A model generated the notes under the pieces. It did no database searches, was not told where the DNA came from, and saw nothing but the letters and a program-made list of their open reading frames with translations. Position numbers and translations under genes: made by a program. From Bacteroidota bacterium (GTDB taxonomy: Bacteria > Bacteroidota > Ignavibacteria > UBA10030 > UBA6906), in assembly GCA_030835135.1 (NCBI GenBank), contig JAUQWO010000064.1, positions 1 to 64,000 on the forward strand: a DNA stretch of 64,000 bases. Direction: 5' to 3'. Each line of letters opens with the position of its first letter. Position 1 is the stretch's first letter. Of the stretch, positions 34,967 to 43,853 are shown in pieces.

Positions 34967-35036
34967 CGCAATGGTCTCGGTCCGATTATCGTGTGCCAAT
35001 TGGTAAAGAGAATCGATAGCAATACCACTCAACGCG

Positions 35037-35062
35037 AAAGCCTCTCATACGAGAGAGGCCTT
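35037..35062 (-). terminator. Hairpin terminator after the small decayed gene
   Basis: On the minus strand AAGGCCTCTCTC-GTAT-GAGAGGCTTT forms a stem with one bulged base, followed by TT. It lies about 55 bases past the 35.1 kb stop. Confidence 0.55.
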
Positions 35063-35115
35063 CAATTCTCTTCTCCCCCGATCTTGTGTCAAGGTAAGGG
35101 AGGCGTGTTGGATTG

Positions 35116-35379
35116 TCAACCGTTGGTCACGCCTTTCAACGAATCTATGAACGTATCGAGGGATTGGTCGAGCTCGTCCATTTCCTGGAGCACCTGAAAT
35201 GGCATGCTCGGGTTTCATTCGTTCTCGACAATTGTCGCTGACCTTCCCCCAATGTTGACTCGTGGTTTGGGGTCTTCAAACATCTTCTGCATAACAATGT
35301 CTGCTTTCGACTTCTTCTTCACCGGGAGCGTCTTATTCCGGAGTGTACTGTCGATGTGATCTAATAGGTTCTGGTTCAT
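35116..35379 (-). pseudogene. Small gene interrupted by an in-frame TGA; homologue of the 23.7 kb copy
   Basis: ATG 35379, preceded by AAAGGAAT, opens a 54-codon frame (MNQNLLDHIDSTLRN...DPKPRVNIGG...IVENE). It hits TGA at 35215-35217 and then continues in the same frame (NPSMPFQVLQEMDELDQ...FIDSLKGVTNG) to a stop at 35116. The second part matches the 23.7 kb small gene. Either the TGA is a decay mutation or there are two adjacent small proteins. About 85 residues would be the intact length. Function unknown. Confidence 0.55.
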
Positions 35380-35505
35380 GTGTTATTCCTTTCAAAGTTG
35401 TGTGAATTCACTGCTAGTTTTTGAGTCTGCGAAAACGCATGATCCCAGACCGCATCCAAGCGCCAGTCAATGAGTTGCGCTGGCACCTGGATATGGTCTT
35501 CTTTC

Positions 35506-35892
35506 TCAGCTAAACCTCACGTTCGGGCTGTTGGGCACGTGTTCGGCGATCCGAAATCCCTTGTGAAGTGCGGCCAATATGAACGCACCGTTTGGTACGT
35601 AGACGCCTCGATAGGTCCGCTCGACTTCGTGTTTGAGTCCGTAACTGGTCCGATTTCTCGCAAAGTCAGGGTTCCGGTCCAGCCATTTCAAGCTCGTTTC
35701 GAATGCGGTTTTGAAGGTCGCCAGATCCTTGCGAGAGCTGTCGTATTGGGCCTTTCTGGCCGATGCCGTCAGGGCTGGAGTGCCTATGCCGTACCCGTCG
35801 GCTGTGATTTCTGGGTGGTTTTTGATGATGATTTCGAATGATTTCTGAGTGATTTCGTTACCGTTTTGTTGCTGTTTTTGAGTCGTTTTCAT
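35506..35892 (-). CDS. Mobile-element protein of unknown function
   Basis: The 128-residue basic protein ends in a conserved-looking block: RTSYGLKHEVERTYRGVYVP, then NGAFILAALHKGFRIAE and PNSPNVRFS. I recall similar SYGLKHxVE...GAFIxAAxxxGF blocks from phage and integrative-element proteins beside primase genes, but cannot name the family. ATG 35892 has GGAAAG upstream. It lies downstream of the primase-helicase, separated by the heptamer repeats, and probably belongs to the same element. Confidence 0.55.
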   Translation of the reverse strand: MKTTQKQQQNGNEITQKSFEIIIKNHPEITADGYGIGTPALTASARKAQYDSSRKDLATFKTAFETSLKWLDRNPDFARNRTSYGLKHEVERTYRGVYVPNGAFILAALHKGFRIAEHVPNSPNVRFS

Positions 35893-35991
35893 TGTGTTTT
35901 CTTTCCGTTTTTCTTTCAAGTTCTTGGCATTTCTGCCCTCCGTCTCAGACGGTCACTTTCTTAGGTGGGTCGGGACTTTTCCCCGGAGGAA

Positions 35992-36330
35992 TGTTACACT
36001 CTTGTTACATCCTTGTTACAGAGCTTTCTCTTCCTTGTATTGACCCACCATATCTATAAGTCTCATATTTATAAGGAGTTAGGCGTGTTCACCGCTCCGA
36101 CCCCATTTTCTTGTTACAATGTTACAGATGTTACACGATTTTCACATACCCCCCCCTAAAACCACGCAAGTGCTCATAGGACATATAAGAGAGAGGACTA
36201 CATCAAATTCCATAAGGTGTATCTAAAAACGTGTAACATTGTAACATTCTATCATATTTGCCTATTCTGATCTGTATTGACCATATTCTTGTTACATTTG
36301 CTCTGTAACATTGATGTAACATCTGTAACA
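35992..36330. repeat. Iteron-like cluster of TGTTACA / TGTAACA heptamers
   Basis: Seven TGTTACA copies (starts 35992, 36003, 36014, 36112, 36120, 36129, 36290) and five inverted TGTAACA copies (36232, 36240, 36304, 36315, 36324) lie within 340 bases. Spacings of 8, 9 or 11 bases recur. The last four overlap the 3' end of the primase-helicase gene. The stretch is AT-rich. It may be a replication origin or an operator for a protein of the element. Confidence 0.6.
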
Positions 36331-38963
36331 TTAGCGTTGGGATCCGTCCAGGCTATACCAAACCCCTCCATGTCTAAACCGGTGGCCTTTGCCTTTTCAA
36401 TATCGACACACAGGCACCGGTACTTCTTCCCTTCAAAATCAACGGGGTGATCCGTTTTTGCCACGTAAGCGCAGTCCTTGAACAGCCGCATGTACGAGTC
36501 TTTGTCCAGGAGATCGCCTTCGTACTTCGTTCTCTGAGCGTACTCCTTGAACTCAGGGAATACCTTGTTGAAGCGGACGGCAATGGCTTTCCGGTTTTCG
36601 ACGTCGGCGGTCTTCCACCACGGGGTCTGTCTGACGGGTGCGTCATACCCCGGCGTACTCGTGATCTGCTTTTCGTTCTTCTGCCACATGATTCCGAGTT
36701 CTGTGATGAGCTGATCCACAGCTGATCGCACCTGACCACCATCCGTGCCGGTGATCTCATTCAACTGATCATCCAGGCAAACCTCCGGGTCGATTGCGGG
36801 GATCCGTAGTCCACACTCCGCAGCATAATCCTGAAAGAGCATGAGACCCAGAAGCATGACTGCGAGATTGTTCACAATACGAGGAGCGACATTCTTCGAC
36901 TCAAAATGATGATCGACATGCCTCCGTGCTGCACCCAGCATCCCCACGATGTCCTGATTCAAACAAAACTGAATATACCTCGGCATGAACCCTTCCAGCG
37001 GAAGCTCGAGCAGTCTCTTGAACGGCGCCCTCAGCTCCTTGTGCTTCTTGACCGCATCGGAATACCGGACCATGAGTGTCCGCTCACGAATGGCCGGCTG
37101 ACTGATGTTCCACTCGCCAAGCACCGCCATTGGAGCGAGAAGCTCATAGTCGACCGTTGACTGGTCTTCTCTACCCTTCGTTTCGAGTTCTCCGTCATAG
37201 ATTTCACGGATGTAGCGGAGCAGACTATCGACCTGATCGTCCCTCATATCTGACTGTTTGAACTCGTCATAGAACTGCGGGACACCGTTTGTGGCAGACA
37301 GATTCTTCATCATCGGAAATGGTCGCATGTCGCACTTGTTCGGCACGGGATTCTTGTACCCGGCCAGACGCATGAGCATCTTCGTCGTGCTGGTTTTCCC
37401 ACTGCCCTGTGCGCCCTGAACCAGAAGCGATGGGAATGCGCCGGTGCTCGCACGTACGATCTCTTTCACCGGTGTAGCAAAGAACCAGCCCAACAGGGGC
37501 AAGAGGACCTTGCGGTCGTTGATATCCAGAATGTCGGCGTACAGACCATTGACAAGAGAATGATACTCATCGTCATTCAATTCGACATATCCGATCTTGT
37601 GGTGAAAGGCTCCGCTTCCCTTATCATAAGGAACAATGGTCGGCTCGAGGGATATGCCTGAACAGGAGATATTCAATCCTTCCACAACCCAGATATTCTC
37701 ATGAAGTCCGATGACCCTTGTTCCGGTCTTGCGCACTGGCACACTACGGTTGACGAAATCGCACAGAAGCTGGATGTCACGGTCAGATCCCAGGAACGTG
37801 CAGTCCTGATGACCGATCGCCGATAGGAGCTTGTTCTTCGACTGCCAATCCGCATTCTCAATGAGAATCCTTTCGTAGGCATGCCCCTGTGCGGAAGTCA
37901 CCGTACAGCTCAGACAGTCCTTGTCTGGCAGTACCAATAGCTCCTTCGGATCGATTGAAAAGGTCGTCACTTGATCAAGGTATTCGTTCTTTCCTTTGCG
38001 GGTGACCTTGTAGTATGCGTTATCGAGGTTCCTGAATTCAGCGGCAGACAGCTGCGATTGTGTCGCATAGCGCTTGTAGGTATCACGAACGGCTTCCTCT
38101 ATTGCCGGTGCATCCTTGGGCGGAGAATTATACGCGAGATTCATACCCTGGACGAGAGGAACAGTCACCTTCTCTGGCACACCATAACGAAGCAGATATC
38201 CGGCAACGGTGATGGCATTGTGATGCCGCCCACCAGCCGAGCTCCCTTGGAGTGCTGAGATAATTCCTGATTCATCCAACGTCTGAATGGATTTCGATAC
38301 CTGCGGTTTGCGCACGGGAGGAGGCATGGAAGTAACAACGGGAACCCAAGCACAAGAAGGGTTCACGTACACATCCGGATCTGACGAAAGAAAGCACGCC
38401 CGGGCCGGATCAGCATCGGTATCCGGCTCTATGTCGTAGGTATCTCTGATTTTCTGAAGGAGGAACTCGAACGTCGCCCGGTACACCTTCTCGTCGGTGA
38501 TGTCTTCGGCAAGTCGGTAGACGACCTTCAGTCCGTCCCCGCTGGGGGATTGGAAGCACACGAAGACATGCCCATCGGCATGGACTTTCGTGCGAATCTC
38601 CTGAAGATTGTCGCCGAGATGATCGAGATCTGCGATGAGAAATGACGTCCGTAAGAAGGACGCATTGTTCCGCTTGTTGTCTTTGAACTGCGAGAATGTG
38701 AAGAATGGGAGGAGTTGCTGTTTTGCATCCCGGCGCTTCTCAGGATCGGAAATAGCGCGGATATGCTTTACTGCGGTTGCGAGGACATCTGAGCTGGAGA
38801 TCTGGCTGAGGACATAGGCCAGAGTTTTCGGGGTTGTCGTGCTGAATCGAATCTTGTCGCCGTAGGATACGGCGATGGAGACAAACGAGCGATCCGCATA
38901 GTATGCGGTTACTTCTTTAGGGTTATGACCCTTGTCCTGATTGTTGAACATAGTTGTTTGCAT
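36252..38963 (-). CDS. Primase-helicase of a Bacteroidota-type mobile element
   Basis: The 903-residue product starts with a BT4734/VirE-like N-terminal domain (FLIADLDHLGDNL...VFVCFQSPSGDGLKVVYRL), typical of primase proteins of Bacteroidota elements. A primase-associated helical part follows (GRHHNAITVAGYLLRYG), then an ATPase with Walker A LLVQGAQGSGKTSTTKMLMR near residue 522. Later motifs include NGVPQFYDEFK and PMAVLGEWNIS. It would unwind or prime DNA for element replication. The C-terminal tail (VTDVTSMLQSKCNKN) is encoded by the heptamer repeats. ATG 38963 is chosen over the longer frame; it overlaps the DUF5659-like gene by 41 bases. Confidence 0.82.
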   Translation of the reverse strand: MQTTMFNNQDKGHNPKEVTAYYADRSFVSIAVSYGDKIRFSTTTPKTLAYVLSQISSSDVLATAVKHIRAISDPEKRRDAKQQLLPFFTFSQFKDNKRNNASFLRTSFLIADLDHLGDNLQEIRTKVHADGHVFVCFQSPSGDGLKVVYRLAEDITDEKVYRATFEFLLQKIRDTYDIEPDTDADPARACFLSSDPDVYVNPSCAWVPVVTSMPPPVRKPQVSKSIQTLDESGIISALQGSSAGGRHHNAITVAGYLLRYGVPEKVTVPLVQGMNLAYNSPPKDAPAIEEAVRDTYKRYATQSQLSAAEFRNLDNAYYKVTRKGKNEYLDQVTTFSIDPKELLVLPDKDCLSCTVTSAQGHAYERILIENADWQSKNKLLSAIGHQDCTFLGSDRDIQLLCDFVNRSVPVRKTGTRVIGLHENIWVVEGLNISCSGISLEPTIVPYDKGSGAFHHKIGYVELNDDEYHSLVNGLYADILDINDRKVLLPLLGWFFATPVKEIVRASTGAFPSLLVQGAQGSGKTSTTKMLMRLAGYKNPVPNKCDMRPFPMMKNLSATNGVPQFYDEFKQSDMRDDQVDSLLRYIREIYDGELETKGREDQSTVDYELLAPMAVLGEWNISQPAIRERTLMVRYSDAVKKHKELRAPFKRLLELPLEGFMPRYIQFCLNQDIVGMLGAARRHVDHHFESKNVAPRIVNNLAVMLLGLMLFQDYAAECGLRIPAIDPEVCLDDQLNEITGTDGGQVRSAVDQLITELGIMWQKNEKQITSTPGYDAPVRQTPWWKTADVENRKAIAVRFNKVFPEFKEYAQRTKYEGDLLDKDSYMRLFKDCAYVAKTDHPVDFEGKKYRCLCVDIEKAKATGLDMEGFGIAWTDPNANVTDVTSMLQSKCNKNMVNTDQNRQI

Positions 38964-39198
38964 GGTTTTTAGATTTCTCTGAATGAATAATCGTACGAAT
39001 AGAACGCAGCGCATTGCCGAAGGTCAATGGATTTACGGTAGCCTTCAGCGAGTAGTACTGCGACACAAGATCAGCGATCCTGTCTGATTGAGCGAACTCG
39101 AAGATCGTCAGGTTGTCGACGCGAGTGAACCCCGTCATCGAGCAGCCAGAGACGATCAAGTACGCAGCTAAGTTGTAGTCTTTGCATGAATAGGTCAT
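38923..39198 (-). CDS. DUF5659-like small protein
   Basis: The 91-residue product (YLIVSGCSMTGFTRVDNLTIFEF then FAQSDRIADLVSQYYSL... NPLTFGNALRSIRTII) has the beta-beta-alpha-alpha look of DUF5659 proteins, which lie next to primase genes in phage-like elements. The stop overlaps the primase start. Function unknown. Confidence 0.65.
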   Translation of the reverse strand: MTYSCKDYNLAAYLIVSGCSMTGFTRVDNLTIFEFAQSDRIADLVSQYYSLKATVNPLTFGNALRSIRTIIHSEKSKNHANNYVQQSGQGS

Positions 39199-39427
39199 GA
39201 GTGCTTTCTGTTTTTCGTTGGGAATTGTGAGGCAGGAACAACCTGGGAAGGAGTCCGTCTACACGACCAGCGGGGCTGGTTCTATTACTACTCTATTATA
39301 TTCAATTTCGAACGGCGCGTCAAGGGGTCTCTTTTTCGTGACATCCGGAACCACCCAACGTGCGCCCTAGTATACGCATGAAAATCGCTCGCAACGCTGC
39401 GAACGATGCGGGAAAACGCTGCGGGCG

Positions 39428-39889
39428 TCACCGCTTCTTGGGGCCCTCTTTCGAGAATCCGAGGGTCGAGAGCACCGCTCGGATGGAGCCCTCCGTAGCT
39501 TGGTACCCGTCTTTTTCCAGCTCCCTCCGCCATTTTGCGACCACGGTGGAGGGTACCGTTTTTCCGGTCGTGTAGCCCCCCTGGGCGGCCAGGTCCTGAA
39601 CCCTCTTTTTCAACTCGCCATGCCCGAATTTCTTGCCGCCCGGTGGATTCTGTTTTGCCAGAAAGGCCGTGCGCTCCTTCTGGAGTCGGGCAACTTTGCC
39701 CTCGAGCACCGTGATTCTCTTTCGGCGCTCATCAAGGGGCACATAACCGATCCCGATGTCTCCCGTCTTCCGGCGGTGTGCTTCACGCCAGTCGGGTTCA
39801 TCGTCGTGGATACTCTTCTTCAAGTCGAGGATCTCCAGCTCAGCTTCTTCGATCTCGATATCTATGTCTGCAAGTGTTCGTTTTGCCAT
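39428..39889 (-). CDS. Coiled-coil protein of the mobile element
   Basis: The 153-residue charged protein is helical at the N-terminus (DIDIEIEEAELEILDLKKS, and later RRKRITVLEGKVARLQKER, a coiled coil). The end is basic and may form a winged-helix-like domain (VVAKWRRELEKDGYQATEGS...). It begins upstream of the DUF5659-like gene on the same strand. It may bind DNA, but there is no specific signature. Confidence 0.6.
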   Translation of the reverse strand: MAKRTLADIDIEIEEAELEILDLKKSIHDDEPDWREAHRRKTGDIGIGYVPLDERRKRITVLEGKVARLQKERTAFLAKQNPPGGKKFGHGELKKRVQDLAAQGGYTTGKTVPSTVVAKWRRELEKDGYQATEGSIRAVLSTLGFSKEGPKKR

Positions 39890-39943
39890 AGGTCAGTCGT
39901 CTTCTGTAGGTCAGCATCAATATACACGTCGACCCGGATGTTA

Positions 39944-40078
39944 TCAAATGCGAACCGCAGCGTCAGTGAGGGCGAGACCAACGTCGGACATTTCCAGATC
40001 TTTGGCAAGCTTCGAAACAAGGGTCGTCCAGACCTTCCCATACAGCTGATCTCTGGTCAGTTCGATCTTCTTCGTCAT
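39944..40078 (-). CDS. 44-residue protein with an LTRxxLYxKVW start
   Basis: The frame MTKKIELTRDQLYGKVWTTL VSKLAKDLEMSDVGLALTD matches the beginning of a larger protein family in which LTREELYxxVWxxPxxxLAxxxGxSDVGLxK is followed by a long C-terminal part. Here it stops after 44 residues. It may be a true short version or a truncated copy. It is the first minus-strand gene of the element's replication module. Confidence 0.45.
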   Translation of the reverse strand: MTKKIELTRDQLYGKVWTTLVSKLAKDLEMSDVGLALTDAAVRI

Positions 40079-40171
40079 AGGTCCTTCTCCGAATATCTGG
40101 CCCTACAAGGTATCCTATGCCCCACTGGATTTCAAGCAGACCGGGCGAGGTCTCTGCCTTCCCATGAACAT

Positions 40172-40206
40172 AAAAAAGGGGTGACCTATGCGAGGACCAC
40201 CCCTTT
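40172..40206 (-). terminator. Terminator hairpin at the island edge
   Basis: AAAGGGGTG (40175-40183) pairs with CACCCCTTT (40198-40206). On the minus strand the stem is followed by TTTTTT, the layout of a rho-independent terminator for leftward transcripts. Confidence 0.6.
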
Positions 40207-40439
40207 GCCCTGGAACGTTACGTATGCGGGCGCACATACTGAGTAGTGCTGCTTGAAGTATATGCTAGCAGCGAGGGGCTCCAAGCAGCCGGGCACGTTC
40301 CTATCACCCGTAACCAATACCCCCTCACCGCCGTTGACATTCTGCATATCGACCCCGGATCAGGCCCCTCTATTATAAGCGCATCACGCGCACCTCGAAG
40401 AGTTTCGCAATGAGTGATCTTCCGGTTCCGGGCACACAG

Positions 40440-40470
40440 AAAAGCCACCTTGAGATTCAAGGTGGCTTTT
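40440..40470. terminator. Perfect 14-bp hairpin, bidirectional terminator
   Basis: AAAAGCCACCTTGA-GAT-TCAAGGTGGCTTTT is a perfect inverted repeat with A and T ends on both sides, so it can act in either direction. No gene ends near it now, which suggests the preceding gene was lost. Confidence 0.7.
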
Positions 40471-41020
40471 CTTCGCTTTTTACCACTCGCAGAACCCCGC
40501 TGGGTCACGTTGAGTTCAGCACAGCAGCACAACTCCCGTCCGGTGTGTGGATGGGATCTTCGCCGGACACTTGGACCGTTCAACGGACCCTCCCCCTCTT
40601 GACGCAATGACTGAACCTGATATTGCCGCCTTCGTGATGCAACCGCTACTGCTTCATGGAGACTGCAGGGCAAGCCTCTTGCCCCGCTGACGCTGGACGA
40701 CCCCCGCCCCCGGACCGTTGGCATGGACCAATGCGGCATTGATCGACCAGTGGCATAAGAGCATTGTGAGCAGAACCTATAAGACCGCCCGCGATCATTC
40801 GCTGGGCTCGACCGGAGGGTGGCTTCCCCCTCCTGGCCGGCGTGATCTCCTCCGATCGTGGTTCTGCCTGCAGCCCCCCCGAAGATTGCTTATCGCCTCG
40901 ATCTGTCCTACATTCTCAATGTTTCCGTGCTGGCTTCCCATCAGAAGGACGGATGCATCGCAGGGCGATCGCTTTGCGTCGCTTTCAAATCTCTTACGTC
41001 AACAACAAGCACATCCGACA

Positions 41021-43744
41021 ATGATGACCACAACAAGCGGATCAATCGTCCCAATTCTCCTGTCCGCCTTGAGTCTTGCAGTACTGATCACATTCACATC
41101 ATCGGCACAGACACGCATGGATACCGGGTTGAAGGATCTCATCATCGTGTTCAAGACGCATTTCGATAACGGGTATACCGATCTGTCGGAGCGCGTGTTG
41201 GACAAGTACAGCACCACCTTGATCGAAGGGGCGTTGCAGGGGATCGAGAACACCGCCCGTCTCGGGAAGCAGCAACAATTTGCCTGGACGCTCTCCGGGT
41301 ATCCGATGAAGGAGATCCTCCGGCGAAATCCCGCTGTCCGCACCAGGGTCACCAATGCCATCCGGAAGGGAAAGTTTGCGATTCACGCACTTCCCTGCAC
41401 CTTCGAGACCGAGTCCATGTCACCCGAACTCCTTGTGCGGGGGTTCCGGTTCTCGGATGAGATCGCCCGGAGCGCCGGTCTGGACCTCCCGATCGATGCC
41501 AAGCTCACGGATGTTCCCAGCCATTCATGGATCCTCCCGACCACCCTGCACCAGGCAGGGATCAAGTTCCTGCACATCGGCTGCAATGCCGCATCGCGTT
41601 CGCCAGAGGTCCCGTTGTTGTTCTGGTGGGAGGGGCCGGACGGCTCGCGGCTGATGACGCTCTACTGGGGTGGATACTATGGCACGGATCTCATCCCGCC
41701 GGAAGGCTGGCCGTTCAGGTCCTGGCTCGCCATCATTCACACGAATGACAACCAGGGTGCGCCATCGCTCGAAGAGATCAATGAGACACTCCGGAAAGCC
41801 CGCGCAATGGCACCCAATGCCCGGATCCGGGTGGGACGCATGTCCGATTTTTACGACGCACTCATCAAGGAAAAGCCCGAGCTGCCTGTGGTCCGCGGTG
41901 ACATGCCGGACACGTGGATCCACGGCTACATGTCGATGCCGAAGACGGTCGGTCAGTATACCCGCACGTTGCGGGATCTGAAGAGCGTCGAAGCAACGTC
42001 AACGCTCCAGAGCATGCTCTCCCGAAAGCCCCCTCACCCTGAACCTGCACTGAACCCGGCCTACGAAGACCTGTTGCTGTTCGCAGAGCACACGTTCGGC
42101 ATGGCCATGAGCCACGGACACTCCGGCATCTGGCGGTATGACGATGACTTCATAACGCATCGTGCGCTCGGTGACTATGACATGATCGAACATTCCTGGC
42201 AGGAAAAGGCGGACCATGTTCTGCAGGCAGCACGCGTCACCGTCCCTGCGCTCCAGAAGAACCTTGCAGCCCTTGCAGCCAATGTGCGCGTGGAAGGGAA
42301 CAGGATCATCGTCTACAATCCGCTCCCCTATCCCCGATCAGGGAGGGTGGAGCTTCATGCCCACTCCGGCACGGGGATCCGCGCATTGAAGGACGCCGCA
42401 ACGGGCGAGCACATTCATCTCGAAAACAACGACAATGTATACCGGTTCGCCGTGCGGGATGTCCCTGGCATGGGGTATCGCACGTATGTCCCGTCGGATG
42501 TCCCGGCACCACCCAAGGCCCCAACTGTTTCCCATGACTCAAGTCTGGGAATGCTCCAGAACGAATTTCTCGTTGTGAAGCTGGATCGGGCGACGGGGAG
42601 ATTGGTCTCTGTCACCGAACGAGCCACGGGCCGTGAGATGATCGCGGCTTCAAGCAAGGACATCACCGGCCCCATGGTGAACGCCCCCGAAGGCACGTGG
42701 CCCTTCGGCGGGTATGTCTATCAGCGCTTCGACAAGAAGCAGGTCGATGCATATGCCGCAGCGTACATCAAGGGTGGGTGGGACTGGGCTCCCGCCGAAC
42801 TCGGGCGCCCCAACCTCGACGACCGGCCCGGCTTCGTCGCTTCCGGTACGGCTCCTGTCATCCGCTGGGAGGCCGACAACGATCGCGTTGCCGCTGTAGC
42901 ATTGTTCGGATCCACCGACAGGGTCCCGCACGCATATACTCTCGTGTATGAACTCGAGGCCGGCACACCTGCGCTGAAGATCACATGCAGCATCCACGCC
43001 AAGCCGGCAGACCCGTGGCCGGAGGCGGGATGGCTGGCATTTCCATTCGCGATCGACGATCCTGAATTCCGCGTCGGAAGGCTGGGTGGCATTGCCGACC
43101 CGTCTAAGGATTTCGTCAAAGGGAGCAACTACGACTACTTCTTGATCCAGCACGGGGTGGCACTTTTCGACAAGGATGGTGCGGGGTTCGCCGTTACGTC
43201 CCCCGATGCCCCGGCTGTGAGCCTCGATCGTCCCGGGCTCTGGACATGGAGCGGAGATTTCATTCCCAGGAGGGCGAACGTCTTCTTCAACCTCTTCAAC
43301 AACCAGTGGAGCACCAATTTTACCGAATGGATCGAGGGGTCGTGGTCGGCTCATTTCGCTATCTGGCCGTTCTCGAAATATGATCCGGCGACAAGTCTGG
43401 TCGTGCCCTCGGAAGATCTCACAACACCCTTCTCTGCTGCACTCGCATCCGGCCCTGCAGGCAAGCATCCACTCACATGCGCAGGCGTGGAGGTCTCGGA
43501 GCGGAGCGTTGCGGTCACGGCATTCGGGCCTGTGGAACATGTAGAAGGAGTTCTCTTGCGTCTCTGGGAGACATCCGGCCGGCATGTACGCTGTGACGTG
43601 CGGCTCCCCGAAGGCAGCAGATTCCGCAGTGCGACCCCGGTGAACCTGAGGAACCAAAGATCCGGCAAGGCGATCAGGATCCAGGGCGGGAAGTTCACGG
43701 TCGAGTGCCCGGGGAACGGACCGATAACGCTGGTCCTAAAGTGA
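41021..43744 (+). CDS. Exported GH38-like glycoside hydrolase (alpha-mannosidase type)
   Basis: I start at ATG 41021, which opens a signal peptide (SIVPILLSALSLAVLITFTSSAQ); the longer frame to 40718 has no support. The 907-residue product begins with a GH38-like catalytic domain. The metal-site block is KTHFDNGYTDL near residue 48, and IDAKLTDVPSHSWILPTTLH is in the nucleophile region. Later motifs are GDMPDTWIHGYMSMP and EHTFGMAMSHGHSG. Beta domains fill the rest (EGNRIIVYNPLPYPRSG, later LGMLQNEFLVVKLD). Related proteins are sometimes classed as DUF5054. It likely trims mannose- or related sugars outside the cytoplasm. Confidence 0.82.
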   Translation: MMTTTSGSIVPILLSALSLAVLITFTSSAQTRMDTGLKDLIIVFKTHFDNGYTDLSERVLDKYSTTLIEGALQGIENTARLGKQQQFAWTLSGYPMKEILRRNPAVRTRVTNAIRKGKFAIHALPCTFETESMSPELLVRGFRFSDEIARSAGLDLPIDAKLTDVPSHSWILPTTLHQAGIKFLHIGCNAASRSPEVPLLFWWEGPDGSRLMTLYWGGYYGTDLIPPEGWPFRSWLAIIHTNDNQGAPSLEEINETLRKARAMAPNARIRVGRMSDFYDALIKEKPELPVVRGDMPDTWIHGYMSMPKTVGQYTRTLRDLKSVEATSTLQSMLSRKPPHPEPALNPAYEDLLLFAEHTFGMAMSHGHSGIWRYDDDFITHRALGDYDMIEHSWQEKADHVLQAARVTVPALQKNLAALAANVRVEGNRIIVYNPLPYPRSGRVELHAHSGTGIRALKDAATGEHIHLENNDNVYRFAVRDVPGMGYRTYVPSDVPAPPKAPTVSHDSSLGMLQNEFLVVKLDRATGRLVSVTERATGREMIAASSKDITGPMVNAPEGTWPFGGYVYQRFDKKQVDAYAAAYIKGGWDWAPAELGRPNLDDRPGFVASGTAPVIRWEADNDRVAAVALFGSTDRVPHAYTLVYELEAGTPALKITCSIHAKPADPWPEAGWLAFPFAIDDPEFRVGRLGGIADPSKDFVKGSNYDYFLIQHGVALFDKDGAGFAVTSPDAPAVSLDRPGLWTWSGDFIPRRANVFFNLFNNQWSTNFTEWIEGSWSAHFAIWPFSKYDPATSLVVPSEDLTTPFSAALASGPAGKHPLTCAGVEVSERSVAVTAFGPVEHVEGVLLRLWETSGRHVRCDVRLPEGSRFRSATPVNLRNQRSGKAIRIQGGKFTVECPGNGPITLVLK

Positions 43745-43853
43745 AACACAGTTGACCTCTGCCCTGCTCCCGGCAAGCATCGCGGCAAGGGACCAGGTCG
43801 TTGCCGGTGTGCTGGCATGATGCACCGCCACAGGCGACTCTCTCCGCGCCCAA

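Larger units (their letters stand above)
40079..41020. other. Island edge: about 940 bases without a gene, with two strong hairpins
   Basis: No frame here has a ribosome site or a family pattern; the longest (minus 40218-40739) translates straight through a terminator hairpin. Two hairpins are listed separately. Base composition rises to the right. I see no tRNA, integrase or direct repeat that would mark an attachment site. The stretch from about 40.75 kb holds the upstream region of the GH38-like gene. Confidence 0.45.

Noticed and set aside
40218-40739. 173-codon minus-strand frame at the island edge
   Set aside because: It reads straight through the perfect terminator hairpin at 40440-40470 and has no homologous pattern.
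42650-43657. 335-codon minus-strand frame opposite the GH38-like gene
   Set aside because: Same antisense effect; composition is atypical and no motif is visible.
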